DNA of 64,000 nucleotides, taken from contig NZ_AKJS01000010.1 of NCBI RefSeq assembly GCF_000282215.1, positions 62,001 to 126,000 of the forward strand, in the 5' to 3' direction. The DNA is from Pseudomonas sp. GM21 (GTDB taxonomy: Bacteria > Pseudomonadota > Gammaproteobacteria > Pseudomonadales > Pseudomonadaceae). The translations under genes were made by a program, and so were the position numbers. Below are positions 39,299 through 48,473 of the stretch, one piece after another; the first letter of the stretch is position 1, and each line of letters starts with the position of its first letter. The notes under the pieces are model-generated. The model did not search any database. It saw only the letters and a program-made list of their open reading frames with translations, and was not told the DNA's origin.

Positions 39299-40330
39299 AT
39301 GTCGGGGCAAGCTCGAAAAAAAGGAAATCCCGAGTTGAAACTCAGTGATATCGCACAGTTGGCCGGTGTGTCCGTAACCACCGCCAGTTATGTCATTAAT
39401 GGCAAGGCCGAACAGCAACGCATCAGCAGTGCCACTGTCGAGCGCGTGCGCGCGGTCGTCGAACAACATGGCTTTACGCCCAACCCTCAAGCCGCCGGGT
39501 TGCGCAGTCGGCACACACGCACCTTGGGGTTTATTCTGCCGGACCTGGAAAACCCCAGTTACGCACGAATCGCCAAACTGCTGGAACAAGGCGCCCGGGC
39601 ACGCGGCTATCAATTGCTGATCGCCAGTTCCGACGATGCGCCGGACAGTGAACGGCAATTGCTGCAACTGTTCCGCGCCCGGCGCTGCGATGCGCTGATC
39701 GTCGCCAGTTGCCTGCCGACAGGTGATGACAGCTATCGCCAGTTGCAGGCCAAGGGCATTCCGATCATCGCCATCGACCGGGTCATGGAGCCCGAGCATT
39801 TCTGCTCGGTGATCAGTGATGACCGCGAGGCCAGCCTGCACTTGACCCGCAGTCTACTGGACCCGTTGCCCAAGCAGATCGCCTTGATCGGCGCGCGCCC
39901 CGAGTTGAGTATCAGCCAGGAACGCGCGGCCGGCTTCAAAGAAGCGCTGGACGGCTTCCAGGGCGAGGTATTGATCGAGCACGGCGAGTCGTTCAGCCGC
40001 GAGTGCGGCAAGCAGTTGATGGAAGAAATGCTCCAGCGCCTGGGTCATCTGCCGGATGCGCTGGTGACCACCTCCTACGTGCTGCTTCAGGGTGTGTTCG
40101 ATGCCTTGCATGACTATCCGCTGAAAACCCGTCCATTGCGCCTGGGTACGTTCGGCGACACGCAGCTGCTGGACTTCCTGCCGCTGCCGGTCAACGCCAT
40201 GGCCCAGCAGCATCAGTTGATCGCCGACAAAGCCCTTGCGCTCGCACTGGCCGCCATCGAGCAGTCCGATTACCAACCCGGCGTGCAGGCCATCGCGCGG
40301 ACTTTCAAGCAGCGTATTCGGCGGGACTGA
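39299..40330 (+). CDS. fruR: LacI-type fructose regulator FruR (Cra)
   Basis: 343 aa from ATG 39299; TAGGA lies nine bases upstream and an in-frame TTG precedes it. N-terminal HTH (LKLSDIAQLAGVSVTTASYVINGKAE) and a periplasmic-binding-protein-like sensor domain (GFILPDLENPSYARIAKLL) define LacI/GalR family; the HTH and context give FruR. It represses fruBKA until fructose 1-phosphate binds. Divergent to fruB, followed within 3 bp by tatD. Confidence 0.93.
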   Translation: MSGQARKKGNPELKLSDIAQLAGVSVTTASYVINGKAEQQRISSATVERVRAVVEQHGFTPNPQAAGLRSRHTRTLGFILPDLENPSYARIAKLLEQGARARGYQLLIASSDDAPDSERQLLQLFRARRCDALIVASCLPTGDDSYRQLQAKGIPIIAIDRVMEPEHFCSVISDDREASLHLTRSLLDPLPKQIALIGARPELSISQERAAGFKEALDGFQGEVLIEHGESFSRECGKQLMEEMLQRLGHLPDALVTTSYVLLQGVFDALHDYPLKTRPLRLGTFGDTQLLDFLPLPVNAMAQQHQLIADKALALALAAIEQSDYQPGVQAIARTFKQRIRRD

Positions 40331-40333
40331 ACC

Positions 40334-41110
40334 GTGGAGCTGATCGACAGCCACACTCATCTGGATTTTCCGGATTTCGACGAGGACCGTCAGGCGCTGC
40401 TGGCCGAAAGCCGCGCCCTGGGTGTGCGGCGGATGGTGGTGTTGGGGGTTTATCAGGCGAATTGGCAGCGAGTCTGGGAGTTGGTGCAAAGCGATCCAGA
40501 CTTGCATGCTGCATTCGGTTTGCACCCGGTTTACCTGGATGATCACCGACCTGAAGATTTACAGGCGCTCGCCGACTGGCTGACGCGTCTGGCCGGCCAT
40601 CGGCAGTTGTGCGCCGTGGGCGAAATCGGTCTGGATTACTTCATCGAAACCCTCGACCGAGAGCGTCAACAGGCGCTGTTCGATGCGCAACTGCAACTGG
40701 CGGCGGACTTCAACCTGCCGGCGCTGATTCATGTGCGGCGCAGCCATGCGGCGGTGATTGCCACGTTGAAACGCTTTCGTCTGAAACGCGCAGGGATCAT
40801 CCACGCCTTTGCGGGCAGCAAGGAAGAAGCGCACGAGTACATCAAGCTCGGTTTCAAACTGGGTCTGGGCGGCGCCGCGACCTGGCCACAGGCGCTGCGC
40901 ATGCATCGCGTGCTCGCCAATTTGCCGCTGGCGTCCGTGGTGCTGGAAACCGACTCACCGGACATGGCTCCCGCCATGTTTCCCGGTCAACGCAACAGCC
41001 CGGCGCACCTGCCGGCGATCTGCGCGGCACTGGCGCAGATCATGGCGATCAGCCCTGGGCAATTGGCCGCCATCAGCACGGCTAATGCTTGCGAGCTGTT
41101 CTACTGGTAA
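40334..41110 (+). CDS. TatD-family metal-dependent hydrolase (DNase)
   Basis: 258 aa, from GTG 40334, three bases after the fruR stop. Metal motifs: DSHTHLDFP (HxH at the N-terminus), GEIGLDYF, LPALIHVRRSH, and the late LETDSPDMAP. TatD proteins are divalent-metal nucleases or related hydrolases. It is co-transcribed with fruR; no functional link is evident. Confidence 0.88.
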   Translation: MELIDSHTHLDFPDFDEDRQALLAESRALGVRRMVVLGVYQANWQRVWELVQSDPDLHAAFGLHPVYLDDHRPEDLQALADWLTRLAGHRQLCAVGEIGLDYFIETLDRERQQALFDAQLQLAADFNLPALIHVRRSHAAVIATLKRFRLKRAGIIHAFAGSKEEAHEYIKLGFKLGLGGAATWPQALRMHRVLANLPLASVVLETDSPDMAPAMFPGQRNSPAHLPAICAALAQIMAISPGQLAAISTANACELFYW

Positions 41111-41161
41111 TCAGTCGGCTTGGGCCTTGGTGGCGTCCCTGCTCGCACCCACAGGAATCTT

Positions 41162-43192
41162 CTAAACCCGGAATGCGCTGATCAGGTGCTTGAGTTCCAC
41201 CACCTGAGCCGACAACGCACGGCTGGCATCCTCGGTCTGGTGCGCACCTTCGGCGGTGCGCTCGCCGGCACGGTTGATTTCGACGATGTTCTGATCGATG
41301 TCGTGGGCGACGGCGGTCTGCTGCTCGACGGCGGCAGCGATTTGCTGGTTCTGGTCAACGATCATGCCGACGGCGCCGAGGATGTTTTCCAGCGCCTGCT
41401 GGACCTTTTCCGATTGCCCGACCGTGCCGTCGGCCACCTGATGGCTGATGCCCATGGCTTTCACCGCCGCACCGACGCCGCTGTGGAGCTTGCTGATCAT
41501 CTGCTCGATTTCTTCGGTCGATTGCTGGGTGCGCTTGGCGAGCGTGCGGACCTCATCGGCCACCACCGCAAAACCACGCCCCTGCTCACCGGCCCGAGCG
41601 GCTTCGATGGCCGCGTTAAGGGCCAAAAGATTGGTTTGCTCAGCGATGCTTTTGATCACCTCCAGCACACGGCTGATGGACTGGCTGTCGCTGGCCAATT
41701 GATTGATCACCAGCACCGACTGATCGATCTCACTGGCCAATTGCGCGATGCTGCCCTGCTGGGACGCCACCAGCCCGCGGCCGGTGATGGTCTCGTCATT
41801 GACGCTGTGGGCGCTGCTGACCGCGGCGGCGGCACTGCGCGCCACCTCAAGGGAGGTGGCCGACATCTGGTTCATGGCCGTGGCGACCTGCTCGATCTGC
41901 GTACGCTGCCCGGCCACTGCCTGGTTGCTCTGGGTAGAAACGCTTTGAACCTGCCCGGCCTGACGCTCGACCTCATTGACGGTCTTGCCGACTCGCTCGA
42001 TCAGGTCATGGATTTTCTTCACGGTGCCGTTGAACACCTCGCCCAACTCGCCAAGTTCATCGCGGCTTTGCGCACGGAAGGTCACCGTCATGTCGCCGGC
42101 AGCGACTGTGTCCATCATGGCGCCAAGCCGCTTGAGGGTGGTGCGGGTTGAAGCGTAGAAGCCGCCGTAAAGGTAGAAAATCAGCACAAACACCACCGAC
42201 AGCGCCACGGCCTGCAAGATCATGTGAGTGCGGTTTTGCTCCAGTCGCTGCTGCAACTGGGTACCGAGGAATTTCAAGGTGGCTTCGTTGAGTTGGTAAG
42301 TTTGGTCCATCAGGCCAGTGACCTGATCGTAAAAACCCTGCCAGGGTGTATCGAGTGTGTCCGCCATCACCACTTTTTCTTCGAACAGCTCACTGGCTTT
42401 TTTCAGCGAAGCCTTGCTGCTATCCGCTTGAGCGGCCAGGGTTTCACGCGCCGCTTTGCTGGAGCCCAAGGCGTCCTGCAATTTCAGGCCGTATTCGCCC
42501 TGAAGCTTTTCGATCTGCGCCAACAGCTCATCAAATCGAGTGCTCGACGCCGAGTTGATAAAGCCTTGCCCCAGCGAAAAGGAACCCATCGCGCGGCCTT
42601 CGCCCAGCAGTTGGGTCACAGGTGGAGTGACGCTGGTGATCAGTTCGCTCAGTTGACGCATGTCGCTTTGATTGTCGCGACTGAGGCCGGCCTGAGTGGC
42701 GATGATCTGGCTGAAAATCTGCGCGCTGCCGAGCAGTTTGCCGATCATGCCGCTTTTACTTTGCAGGGAGGTTTCCGCTTGCTGGGCCTTGAAAGCGGCA
42801 ATCATTTCATCGCGCTTGCCATCAAAAGCGGTGATCTGCTCTGGATCAGTGGTCATCGCCGTCAGCCCTTGCAGGCGCGCCAGGATACTTTGCTCCAGCG
42901 TGCCGATCTTCGACTCGACATTGCCGGCCTTGCCGGACTGGCCCAGCGTGACGTTGATCTGTACCAGATTATTCAGTGTCTCCAGGTCTCGCCGAAGGGT
43001 CAGGCCGCTGCCCAGCAGGTTGAGGCTCTGCAGTTCGACTTGTGTGCCCTGAAATTCACGATAGGAGTCGCGCACCAGATAGAAGTTGGTCACCAGCATG
43101 GGCACAAGGAACAGCACGCTGATCAGGCTGAACTTCATGCCGAAGCTCAGGCGGTTCATCAGCGCGACGGCGGGATAGAGCAAGCTCTTCAC
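41162..43192 (-). CDS. Methyl-accepting chemotaxis protein
   Basis: 676 aa. It starts at GTG 43192 with GGGAGA upstream. N-terminal membrane segment (MKFSLISVLFLVPMLVTNFYLV), a long helical periplasmic domain of about 280 residues, second membrane segment near 325-345, HAMP, and the signalling domain ending EQTNLLALNAAIEAARAGEQGRGFAVVADEVRTLA. No CheR pentapeptide at the end (LISAFRV). The ligand is not predictable. Its place before ampE matches PA4520 by memory. Confidence 0.94.
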   Translation of the reverse strand: MKSLLYPAVALMNRLSFGMKFSLISVLFLVPMLVTNFYLVRDSYREFQGTQVELQSLNLLGSGLTLRRDLETLNNLVQINVTLGQSGKAGNVESKIGTLEQSILARLQGLTAMTTDPEQITAFDGKRDEMIAAFKAQQAETSLQSKSGMIGKLLGSAQIFSQIIATQAGLSRDNQSDMRQLSELITSVTPPVTQLLGEGRAMGSFSLGQGFINSASSTRFDELLAQIEKLQGEYGLKLQDALGSSKAARETLAAQADSSKASLKKASELFEEKVVMADTLDTPWQGFYDQVTGLMDQTYQLNEATLKFLGTQLQQRLEQNRTHMILQAVALSVVFVLIFYLYGGFYASTRTTLKRLGAMMDTVAAGDMTVTFRAQSRDELGELGEVFNGTVKKIHDLIERVGKTVNEVERQAGQVQSVSTQSNQAVAGQRTQIEQVATAMNQMSATSLEVARSAAAAVSSAHSVNDETITGRGLVASQQGSIAQLASEIDQSVLVINQLASDSQSISRVLEVIKSIAEQTNLLALNAAIEAARAGEQGRGFAVVADEVRTLAKRTQQSTEEIEQMISKLHSGVGAAVKAMGISHQVADGTVGQSEKVQQALENILGAVGMIVDQNQQIAAAVEQQTAVAHDIDQNIVEINRAGERTAEGAHQTEDASRALSAQVVELKHLISAFRV

Positions 43193-43331
43193 TGGAAGTC
43201 TCCCTTTGAGTTCTTATTTTTATTTGGCAGGCGCAGGCCAGCGGCAGATAGCCACTATCGAGCGCTATCCCTGTATATCTTAAATCGGCAGGATGTTTTG
43301 TAACTTAAGGTTAACGCGGGGAGATCAATCC

Positions 43332-43463
43332 CTGTAGCAGCTGGCGCAGCCTGCGTCCGGCTGCGAAGCAGGCGTCGTGAATACACTGGGACTATCAGGT
43401 TTACTCGTCATTTGGATTGACGACTGCTGCGCAGCCGGACGCAGGCTGCGCCAGCTGCTACAG
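43332..43463. repeat. REPIN-like inverted pair, class 1, copy 3
   Basis: Arms 43332-43377 and 43420-43463 are inverted and share CTGTAGCAGCTG...CAGCTGCTACAG and GGCGCAGCCTGCGTCCGGC with the class. It lies between the chemoreceptor start and the ampE stop. Confidence 0.85.
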
Positions 43464-43474
43464 GGATTGAGGTG

Positions 43475-44311
43475 TTACGGGAGCACCGTCCACAGCGCAA
43501 AACCGGCGTACCAGAGCACTGCCGCGCGCAGTAGCAACTCCCAGATCCGGTCCAGGCTGTTGATGCCATCCGGTCCGACGACCGGTGCCGGAATTTCACC
43601 GGCTACCAGCCCGACTTTCTCGATCAGCTGAGCAGCGCTGATGTTCCAGTTCAGCAACTCATGCAACATCACCCGGCTGACCGCCACAAAATTGCCGATC
43701 AGCGCAAAACTCATCGCCAGCAACCGCACGGGCACCCAATCAAAGGCGTGGCGCAATTGTGCCGCGCGCTCGACCACGGCCGGGTTCTGCCCATGCTCCT
43801 CGGCCAGTGCCAGCAAGCGATAACTCAGGGCCGCAACCGGCCCCAGCAGGAAGTACCAGAAAATGACCGCAAAGAAACTTTGATAAGCCTCCCACAGCAG
43901 GTGTGCTTCGACCCGTTCCAGCAATTCCTCGCCACTTTCAGCGCAAATATCCAGGTCACGTTCGGCCACATGCTCAGCGGCTTGCAGGTCTTCCCGCCGC
44001 CAGGCATCGCGAAATGGCCCCAAGCCCGCCAACAGATCGCCTCGGCCCAGGCTGTAAATCACCACCAGCAAATGCACCGGTAACGCCAGCAGACCGTAGG
44101 CCAAGGGCTCCAGCACCACGAGCAGTAACCCCAACAGCGCGACCGGCAACAACACCATAATGATCAGGATTAACCATGACCGGTCGATCAGACGTGGCGT
44201 GACCTCAAGCTTGTTCAGCTCGCGCACCCAACCGCCATCTCGCTGGACCCGATGGCGCAGTGCCGAGAATTTCTCGATCCACACAGCCAACAGCAACACC
44301 AGAAAACTCAT
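43475..44311 (-). CDS. ampE: Inner-membrane protein AmpE
   Basis: 278 aa from ATG 44311 (MSFLVLLLAVWIEKFSALRH), overlapping the ampD stop by 4 bp. Four or so membrane segments and the pattern of AmpE (RHRVQRDGGWVRELNKLE). It lies downstream of ampD as in the usual ampDE operon. It is thought to signal murein state; mechanism unclear. Confidence 0.92.
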   Translation of the reverse strand: MSFLVLLLAVWIEKFSALRHRVQRDGGWVRELNKLEVTPRLIDRSWLILIIMVLLPVALLGLLLVVLEPLAYGLLALPVHLLVVIYSLGRGDLLAGLGPFRDAWRREDLQAAEHVAERDLDICAESGEELLERVEAHLLWEAYQSFFAVIFWYFLLGPVAALSYRLLALAEEHGQNPAVVERAAQLRHAFDWVPVRLLAMSFALIGNFVAVSRVMLHELLNWNISAAQLIEKVGLVAGEIPAPVVGPDGINSLDRIWELLLRAAVLWYAGFALWTVLP

Positions 44312-44868
44312 TGTCCTTCCTCTTTTGCCAGGGCCGCGCGATAGCGTGCCCAGTCGAACGCCGGTCCTGGATCGGTCTTGCGCCCCGGCGCGACGTCGCT
44401 GTGCCCGCAAATGCGCTGCGCAGTGATGCCGGTGTAGGCGTTTTGCAGCTGTCGGGTCAAAGCCGTCAGCGCAAGATACTGAGCATCGGTGAACGGCAGA
44501 TCATCCGTGCCTTCAAGCTCGATGCCCACCGAAAAATCGTTACAGGTGTCCCGGCCCTCGAAACTCGAAACACCGGCGTGCCAGGCACGTTCAATGCAAG
44601 AGACAAACTGAGTGACAGCACCGTCGCGCTCAATCAGAAAGTGGGCGGACACCCGCAAGTCAGCAATGCCTTCAAAATAAGGATGCTCCGTGACATCCAG
44701 ACGATTCTGGAAGAATTCCTGCACTTTGCCGGTGGCGAACTGCGCTGGCGGCAAGCTGATGTTGTGGATCACCAGCAGGGAAATTTCGCCCGAGGGGCGC
44801 GCATTGAAGTTGGGTGAGGGGCATAAACGCACGTCCTGACACCAACCACTCGCGGGGTCCAACTGCAT
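44308..44868 (-). CDS. ampD: 1,6-anhydro-N-acetylmuramyl-L-alanine amidase AmpD
   Basis: 186 aa from ATG 44868 (MQLDPASGWCQDVRLCPS). Zinc site residues in LLVIHNISLPP, the later H in RAWHAGVSSFEGRD and GHSDVAPGRKTDPGP. The amidase recycles murein peptides in the cytoplasm; loss induces AmpC in pseudomonads. It overlaps ampE and is divergent from nadC. Confidence 0.95.
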   Translation of the reverse strand: MQLDPASGWCQDVRLCPSPNFNARPSGEISLLVIHNISLPPAQFATGKVQEFFQNRLDVTEHPYFEGIADLRVSAHFLIERDGAVTQFVSCIERAWHAGVSSFEGRDTCNDFSVGIELEGTDDLPFTDAQYLALTALTRQLQNAYTGITAQRICGHSDVAPGRKTDPGPAFDWARYRAALAKEEGQ

Positions 44869-45020
44869 ACCGGTTCCTTCAACGACGACTGTGTTGGCGC
44901 CCAGTATGCCGCGATAGCCCCTCCAGATGCGATCATTGCCGCGAATGGAACGTCTATGAGACCTTGGGTTGACTCGTGCCATGGCCCTATAATCGGACCA
45001 CTTTGTTTGTGGAGCCCGTT

Positions 45021-45869
45021 ATGCCGAATCTACGTCTCGCCGACCTGACCGCCGAAATCGAAGCCAACGTACGCCGTGCGTTGCGAGAAGACATCGGCAG
45101 CGGCGACATCACCGCGCAGTTGATCCCGGCCGAACGCCTGGCTAAAGCCACCATCATCACTCGTGATGCCGCCGTCATTGCCGGCACTGCGTGGGTTGAT
45201 GCGGTGTTCCGGCAGCTGGACCCACGGGTCGCAGTGCATTGGCAAGTGTGTGACGGCGAACGGGTAAAACCCAATCAGGTGCTGTTCCACCTCGAAGGCC
45301 CGGCGCGCTCGCTGCTCAGCGGCGAACGCAGTGCACTGAACTTCCTGCAATTGCTGTCGGGTGTGGCCACGCGTGCGCAGTACTTGGCTGATTTTGTCGC
45401 CAACACCCAAGTGAAGTTGCTCGACACCCGCAAAACCCTGCCCGGTCTGCGTCTGGCGCAGAAGTACGCCGTGACCTGCGGCGGCTGCCACAACCACCGC
45501 ATCGGTCTGTATGACGCCTTCCTGATCAAGGAAAACCATATCGCCGCCAGCGGTGGCATCCCTGAAGCCATTAACGCCGCGCACAAGATCGCCCCGGGCA
45601 AACCGGTGGAGATCGAAGTGGAAAGCCTGAGCGAGCTCAAGGAAGCTCTGACGGCGGGTGCTGACATCATCATGCTCGATGAATTGAGCCTGGATGACAT
45701 GCGTGAAGCCGTGCGCCTGAACGCAGGCAAAGCCAAACTGGAAGCCAGTGGCGGGATCAACGAAAGTACTCTGCTGCCAGTCGCCGAAACCGGGGTCGAT
45801 TACATTTCGATTGGCGCGATGACCAAGGACGTGAAGGCTATCGATCTGTCGATGCGTTTGAGCCTCTGA
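45021..45869 (+). CDS. nadC: Nicotinate-nucleotide pyrophosphorylase (quinolinate phosphoribosyltransferase)
   Basis: 282 aa from ATG 45021 ([17 protein letters not shown]). RTLPGLR-like [29 protein letters not shown], the K in [12 protein letters not shown], and the ending [19 protein letters not shown] are diagnostic. The enzyme makes nicotinate mononucleotide in NAD synthesis. Convergent to the DUF6388 gene. Confidence 0.96.
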   Translation: MPNLRLADLTAEIEANVRRALREDIGSGDITAQLIPAERLAKATIITRDAAVIAGTAWVDAVFRQLDPRVAVHWQVCDGERVKPNQVLFHLEGPARSLLSGERSALNFLQLLSGVATRAQYLADFVANTQVKLLDTRKTLPGLRLAQKYAVTCGGCHNHRIGLYDAFLIKENHIAASGGIPEAINAAHKIAPGKPVEIEVESLSELKEALTAGADIIMLDELSLDDMREAVRLNAGKAKLEASGGINESTLLPVAETGVDYISIGAMTKDVKAIDLSMRLSL

Positions 45870-45882
45870 GCCCCAGCTACGA

Positions 45883-45933
45883 GCGGCAAGCTCCAGGCTT
45901 CAAGCAGGTTTGCTTTGGCTTGTAGCTTGCCGC
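45883..45933. terminator. Hairpin between nadC and the DUF6388 gene, candidate shared terminator
   Basis: GCGGCAAGCT (45883-45892) and AGCTTGCCGC (45924-45933) pair around a 31-base loop, extended by GCTTCAAGC-type internal repeats. No clear T run on either side. It lies between convergent genes. Confidence 0.5.
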
Positions 45934-45952
45934 TTGAAACCTGAAGCTGCTC

Positions 45953-46258
45953 TCAAACCACCAGATTGTTCATCTCGCAATATTCTTCCCACTCGACACC
46001 CAGCACCTCGGCCGCCTCCTTGTGCAGCACCAGGCGCGCAGCCTCGAACTCTTCCGGGGTGGAGGTGTATTTGAGCGTCAATTCCCACGGCTGCAAGCCC
46101 TGGGCTTCGGCCTCGTCCTCAAACGCCCATTGAATCTGGTCTTTCTGATCGTCGGCCGGCAGGTCCTTGATCTCTTCGGCTAGCTGGGGCGAATCCACCA
46201 AGTACTTTTTGAGCGCTTCTTCGTGTCTGGCTTCTTGGGTCAATTCTTTAACGGTCAT
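45953..46258 (-). CDS. DUF6388 family protein
   Basis: 101 aa from ATG 46258 (MTVKELTQEARHEEAL). The sequence is acidic and helical, with LAEEIKDLPADDQKDQIQWAFEDEAEAQGLQPWELTLKYTS and the tail EWEEYCEMNNLVV matching the Pseudomonas family as I know it. Function unknown. The frame extends to 46387 but this ATG is the better start. It is the last chromosomal gene before the element. Confidence 0.75.
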   Translation of the reverse strand: MTVKELTQEARHEEALKKYLVDSPQLAEEIKDLPADDQKDQIQWAFEDEAEAQGLQPWELTLKYTSTPEEFEAARLVLHKEAAEVLGVEWEEYCEMNNLVV

Positions 46259-46508
46259 GTCGTTCTCGCTGATCTGGGGAATGGAAGATGGATCTGGATC
46301 ATCAAGGATCTCTCTGACGCAAAAAACCGGTAGAAGCCCGGTTTGTCTGGCCTTCAGAACCATTCGGGGATCATCTGAAAACTGCAAAGTGGTGCGTGTG
46401 CAGGTACCGAATATAGGACGTTTGGTTGCCGATTTATATGGACTTTTACATCAATTCGACAAAAAACGCTGGAAGGACTTTGAGCACAAAGTTGAAACAA
46501 CAGGGGGA

Positions 46509-46532
46509 TGGTGCCCGAGACAGGAATCGAAC
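46509..46532 (-). other. Attachment site: 3' end of a tRNA gene without the body
   Basis: On the minus strand GTTCGATTCC (T arm) leads to TGTCTCGGGCACCA, the 3' end of a tRNA with CCA. To the right, where the body should be, there is no anticodon arm or D arm. CCA faces the chromosome, so the complete tRNA should be at the far end of the element. Identity is not determined; a tRNA-Thr follows nadC in P. aeruginosa as I recall. Confidence 0.7.
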
Positions 46533-46579
46533 ATCACCATATAGGCCGTGCATTCACTGAAATATCGCCTTGCAAGCTC

Positions 46580-46616
46580 CTTTCCGTATACCTAAACGTA
46601 TACCTAAAACGGAAAG
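46580..46616. repeat. Tandem 12-bp repeats inside a short inverted repeat near the attachment site
   Basis: CGTATACCTAAA occurs twice in tandem (46585-46596, 46597-46608), flanked by CTTTCCG and CGGAAAG. Position, about 50 bp inside the att fragment, fits integrase arm or excisionase sites. The ~180 bp between here and the next gene, and 46259-46508 on the chromosome side, show no other gene. Confidence 0.5.
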
Positions 46617-46714
46617 TACCCCCCCTCACTCAGTCGTTTTTGCATCTATTCCAAGGCGTATCACGTTCAAGGGCGAAGCAGAGTTGAGTGATCGGATGAG
46701 CGGTCAGATTCGGC

Positions 46715-46933
46715 CTATTCAGACGCCGCCAGAATTGGCGCGGCTGCCTGGTTTCCCAATTTTTGGGAGTGACCCATTTGCTGGCTCAAATTTACGCCAT
46801 CGAGTTCTTGGGGAGTTACTGGAGCTGATTGGTCAGCCAGCATCAAGGCCAGACTCAAGACGGCGAAACCGAGTATCACGGAGAACGAGCCCCTCCAGAA
46901 TACGGTGCGGCGACAGCGTTGGTGTGCATTCAT
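46715..46933 (-). CDS. Small single-span membrane protein
   Basis: 72 aa from ATG 46933 (MNAHQRCRRTVFWRGS); AAAGGGG lies eight bases upstream, which decides the start. A basic N-terminus precedes one membrane helix (FSVILGFAVLSLALMLA), then a polar Q/A-rich tail. Family unknown. It faces away from the MobV gene. Confidence 0.6.
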   Translation of the reverse strand: MNAHQRCRRTVFWRGSFSVILGFAVLSLALMLADQSAPVTPQELDGVNLSQQMGHSQKLGNQAAAPILAASE

Positions 46934-47152
46934 GTTGCAGACCCCTTTCAGCCTTATGGCTGGCATCTGGCTAGCATTGCTTAGCTTGCTTCTTATTCGG
47001 TCGCCCAATGTAGCTACTGCTAAGGATGATTACCAGACCGCGACCAGGGCGTGGCGGTATTCACCATATCTACCCGCTGGGCTGGCCAGTCGCCCGTGGT
47101 TGGCCAGGTGGCAGTCGGTTCTTCTTTTCTTCCGCAGGAAGCGAACAACAAA

Positions 47153-47183
47153 CGCAGTTTGTGTAGTGAGTACACAAGCTGCG
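47153..47183. promoter_or_regulatory. Candidate oriT hairpin upstream of mobV
   Basis: CGCAGTTTGTGTA (47153-47165), GTGAG loop, TACACAAGCTGCG (47171-47183): 13-bp arms with one mismatch, 73 bp before the mobV start. MobV relaxases act on inverted repeats just upstream of their gene. The rest of the 320-bp gap 46934-47255 has no credible gene. Confidence 0.45.
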
Positions 47184-47255
47184 CTTGGGGTGACTTGCAC
47201 CGACCTTGGCTCCACCCGCACGCTGAAGATGAGAACACTCAGCACGGGGGCAGTC

Positions 47256-48206
47256 ATGCCTTACACGATACTAAGAACAAAAAAGCTGAAGTCGGTCGCC
47301 GGGATTATTGGATCTGGCCGACACACATTCCGAGAGATGCCCACACCGAACTCCAATGGTGCGGCCAATGTGCACGTTGGTGGCGCGACGACGGCTGCGG
47401 GTCTTGCCAATGCGGTCTTGGCCAAGCTGCCTGAACGCCGGCGTAAGGGTGCGGTGCTCTGCATTGAATATCTGATCACCGCCAGCCCCGAGGCATTCAC
47501 CCGGCACGGCGGGACGATGCCAGACACAGGCGGCTACTTCGACCGGGCCATAGCCTGGCTGAAGGCTCGGCACGGCGGCGCGAACATTGTCAGCGCTACC
47601 GTTCACCTGGACGAGAGGACGCCCCACCTAGTCGCGTACGTCGTGCCGGTGACCAAGGACGGGAGGCTGTCTGCGCGTGATTTTCTCGGCGGTGCCGCCA
47701 AGCTGCGCAAGATGCAGACCGACTTCCATCATTGGTGCGGGAAGCCGTTCGGTTTGTTGCGCGGCATCGAGGGATCGAAAGCCCCCCATCAGAAGGTCAG
47801 CCAGTATTACCAGGCACTCGCCGCTGCTGAGCCGGTTATTGAGCGATCAGACCTGGCCGCTGCGGTCGTCGGGATACAGACACCAAGTTACAAGGCGCTG
47901 CTGCTGAGGGCCAAGACTTCAGCCATACAGGACAAGCTTCAACGCTCAGCCAGTGAGGCACTACATGCACGGCAGATGGCACTGGATCGGCAGGCGGTCG
48001 AGTTCAGGCAGGCCCAGCGGGCGCTTGAGGATCTGGAGATCACACTAGAAAAGCGAGCTGACAGTCTGGATGAGGTTGATCAGGCATTGGAGGCAGCGCT
48101 GTTGAAGGCTGGGCGGGAAAAGGAGCGCGCTGACCGGCTGAGCAAGCAGCTCGCCGAATTGATCAGGCGAATGCCCGAAGCAGACGTGGCAATAACGCCA
48201 CACTGA
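47256..48206 (+). CDS. MobV-family relaxase (Pre/Mob plasmid recombination type)
   Basis: 316 aa from ATG 47256 (MPYTILRTKKLKSVAG) with GGGGGC upstream; the frame is open further back but that part looks non-coding. Motif I-like GRHTFREMPTPNSN has H23, R26 and N32; motif III HLDERTPHLVAYVVP has H117 and H124. The C-terminus (about 220-316) is a coiled coil rich in E, K, R, L. MobV proteins nick oriT and lead single-strand transfer with a helper conjugation system. None is present here. Confidence 0.85.
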   Translation: MPYTILRTKKLKSVAGIIGSGRHTFREMPTPNSNGAANVHVGGATTAAGLANAVLAKLPERRRKGAVLCIEYLITASPEAFTRHGGTMPDTGGYFDRAIAWLKARHGGANIVSATVHLDERTPHLVAYVVPVTKDGRLSARDFLGGAAKLRKMQTDFHHWCGKPFGLLRGIEGSKAPHQKVSQYYQALAAAEPVIERSDLAAAVVGIQTPSYKALLLRAKTSAIQDKLQRSASEALHARQMALDRQAVEFRQAQRALEDLEITLEKRADSLDEVDQALEAALLKAGREKERADRLSKQLAELIRRMPEADVAITPH

Positions 48207-48334
48207 GGCGTTCCCGTCATCCTGTTTCGGGGCAGTCGTCGGCTATTGGCTCAGCTCATTCATAGCGTTGCTTCGCAAACTCGTCATTCACATAAATATG
48301 GGGGGATGCCTAATCTCTGGTCATAGTCGGTCGT

Positions 48335-48463
48335 CTAAGCTCCTTTCGGCGATGGTGGTGGCGGCACTGGGCGCGAGGGCGGGTCTCGCCTTGGCAGCGG
48401 AACATCACTTTTGATATTGCGCATTGGTGGCGGAGGTGGCGGTGGTCGCTTCTGGTCGGTCAT
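48335..48463 (-). CDS. Very small proline-rich protein
   Basis: 42 aa (MTDQKRPPPPPPPMRN...) from ATG 48463, 10 bp downstream of the membrane protein stop at 48474. There are seven consecutive prolines, then LPRRDPPSRPVPPPPSPKGA. A run of this kind would stall ribosomes without EF-P, and such tails bind SH3-like folds in other systems. The start has only a weak ribosome site, so coupling to the preceding gene is likely. It may be a separate gene or vestige. Confidence 0.45.
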   Translation of the reverse strand: MTDQKRPPPPPPPMRNIKSDVPLPRRDPPSRPVPPPPSPKGA

Positions 48464-48473
48464 TTTTATGAGC

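Noticed and set aside
46509..46600. Complete tRNA gene at the element boundary
   Set aside because: Only the T arm and acceptor end are present; there is no anticodon arm to either side.
46905..47255. N-terminal extension of the MobV frame
   Set aside because: The first 117 codons lack family similarity and overlap a divergent small gene; ATG 47256 starts the relaxase.
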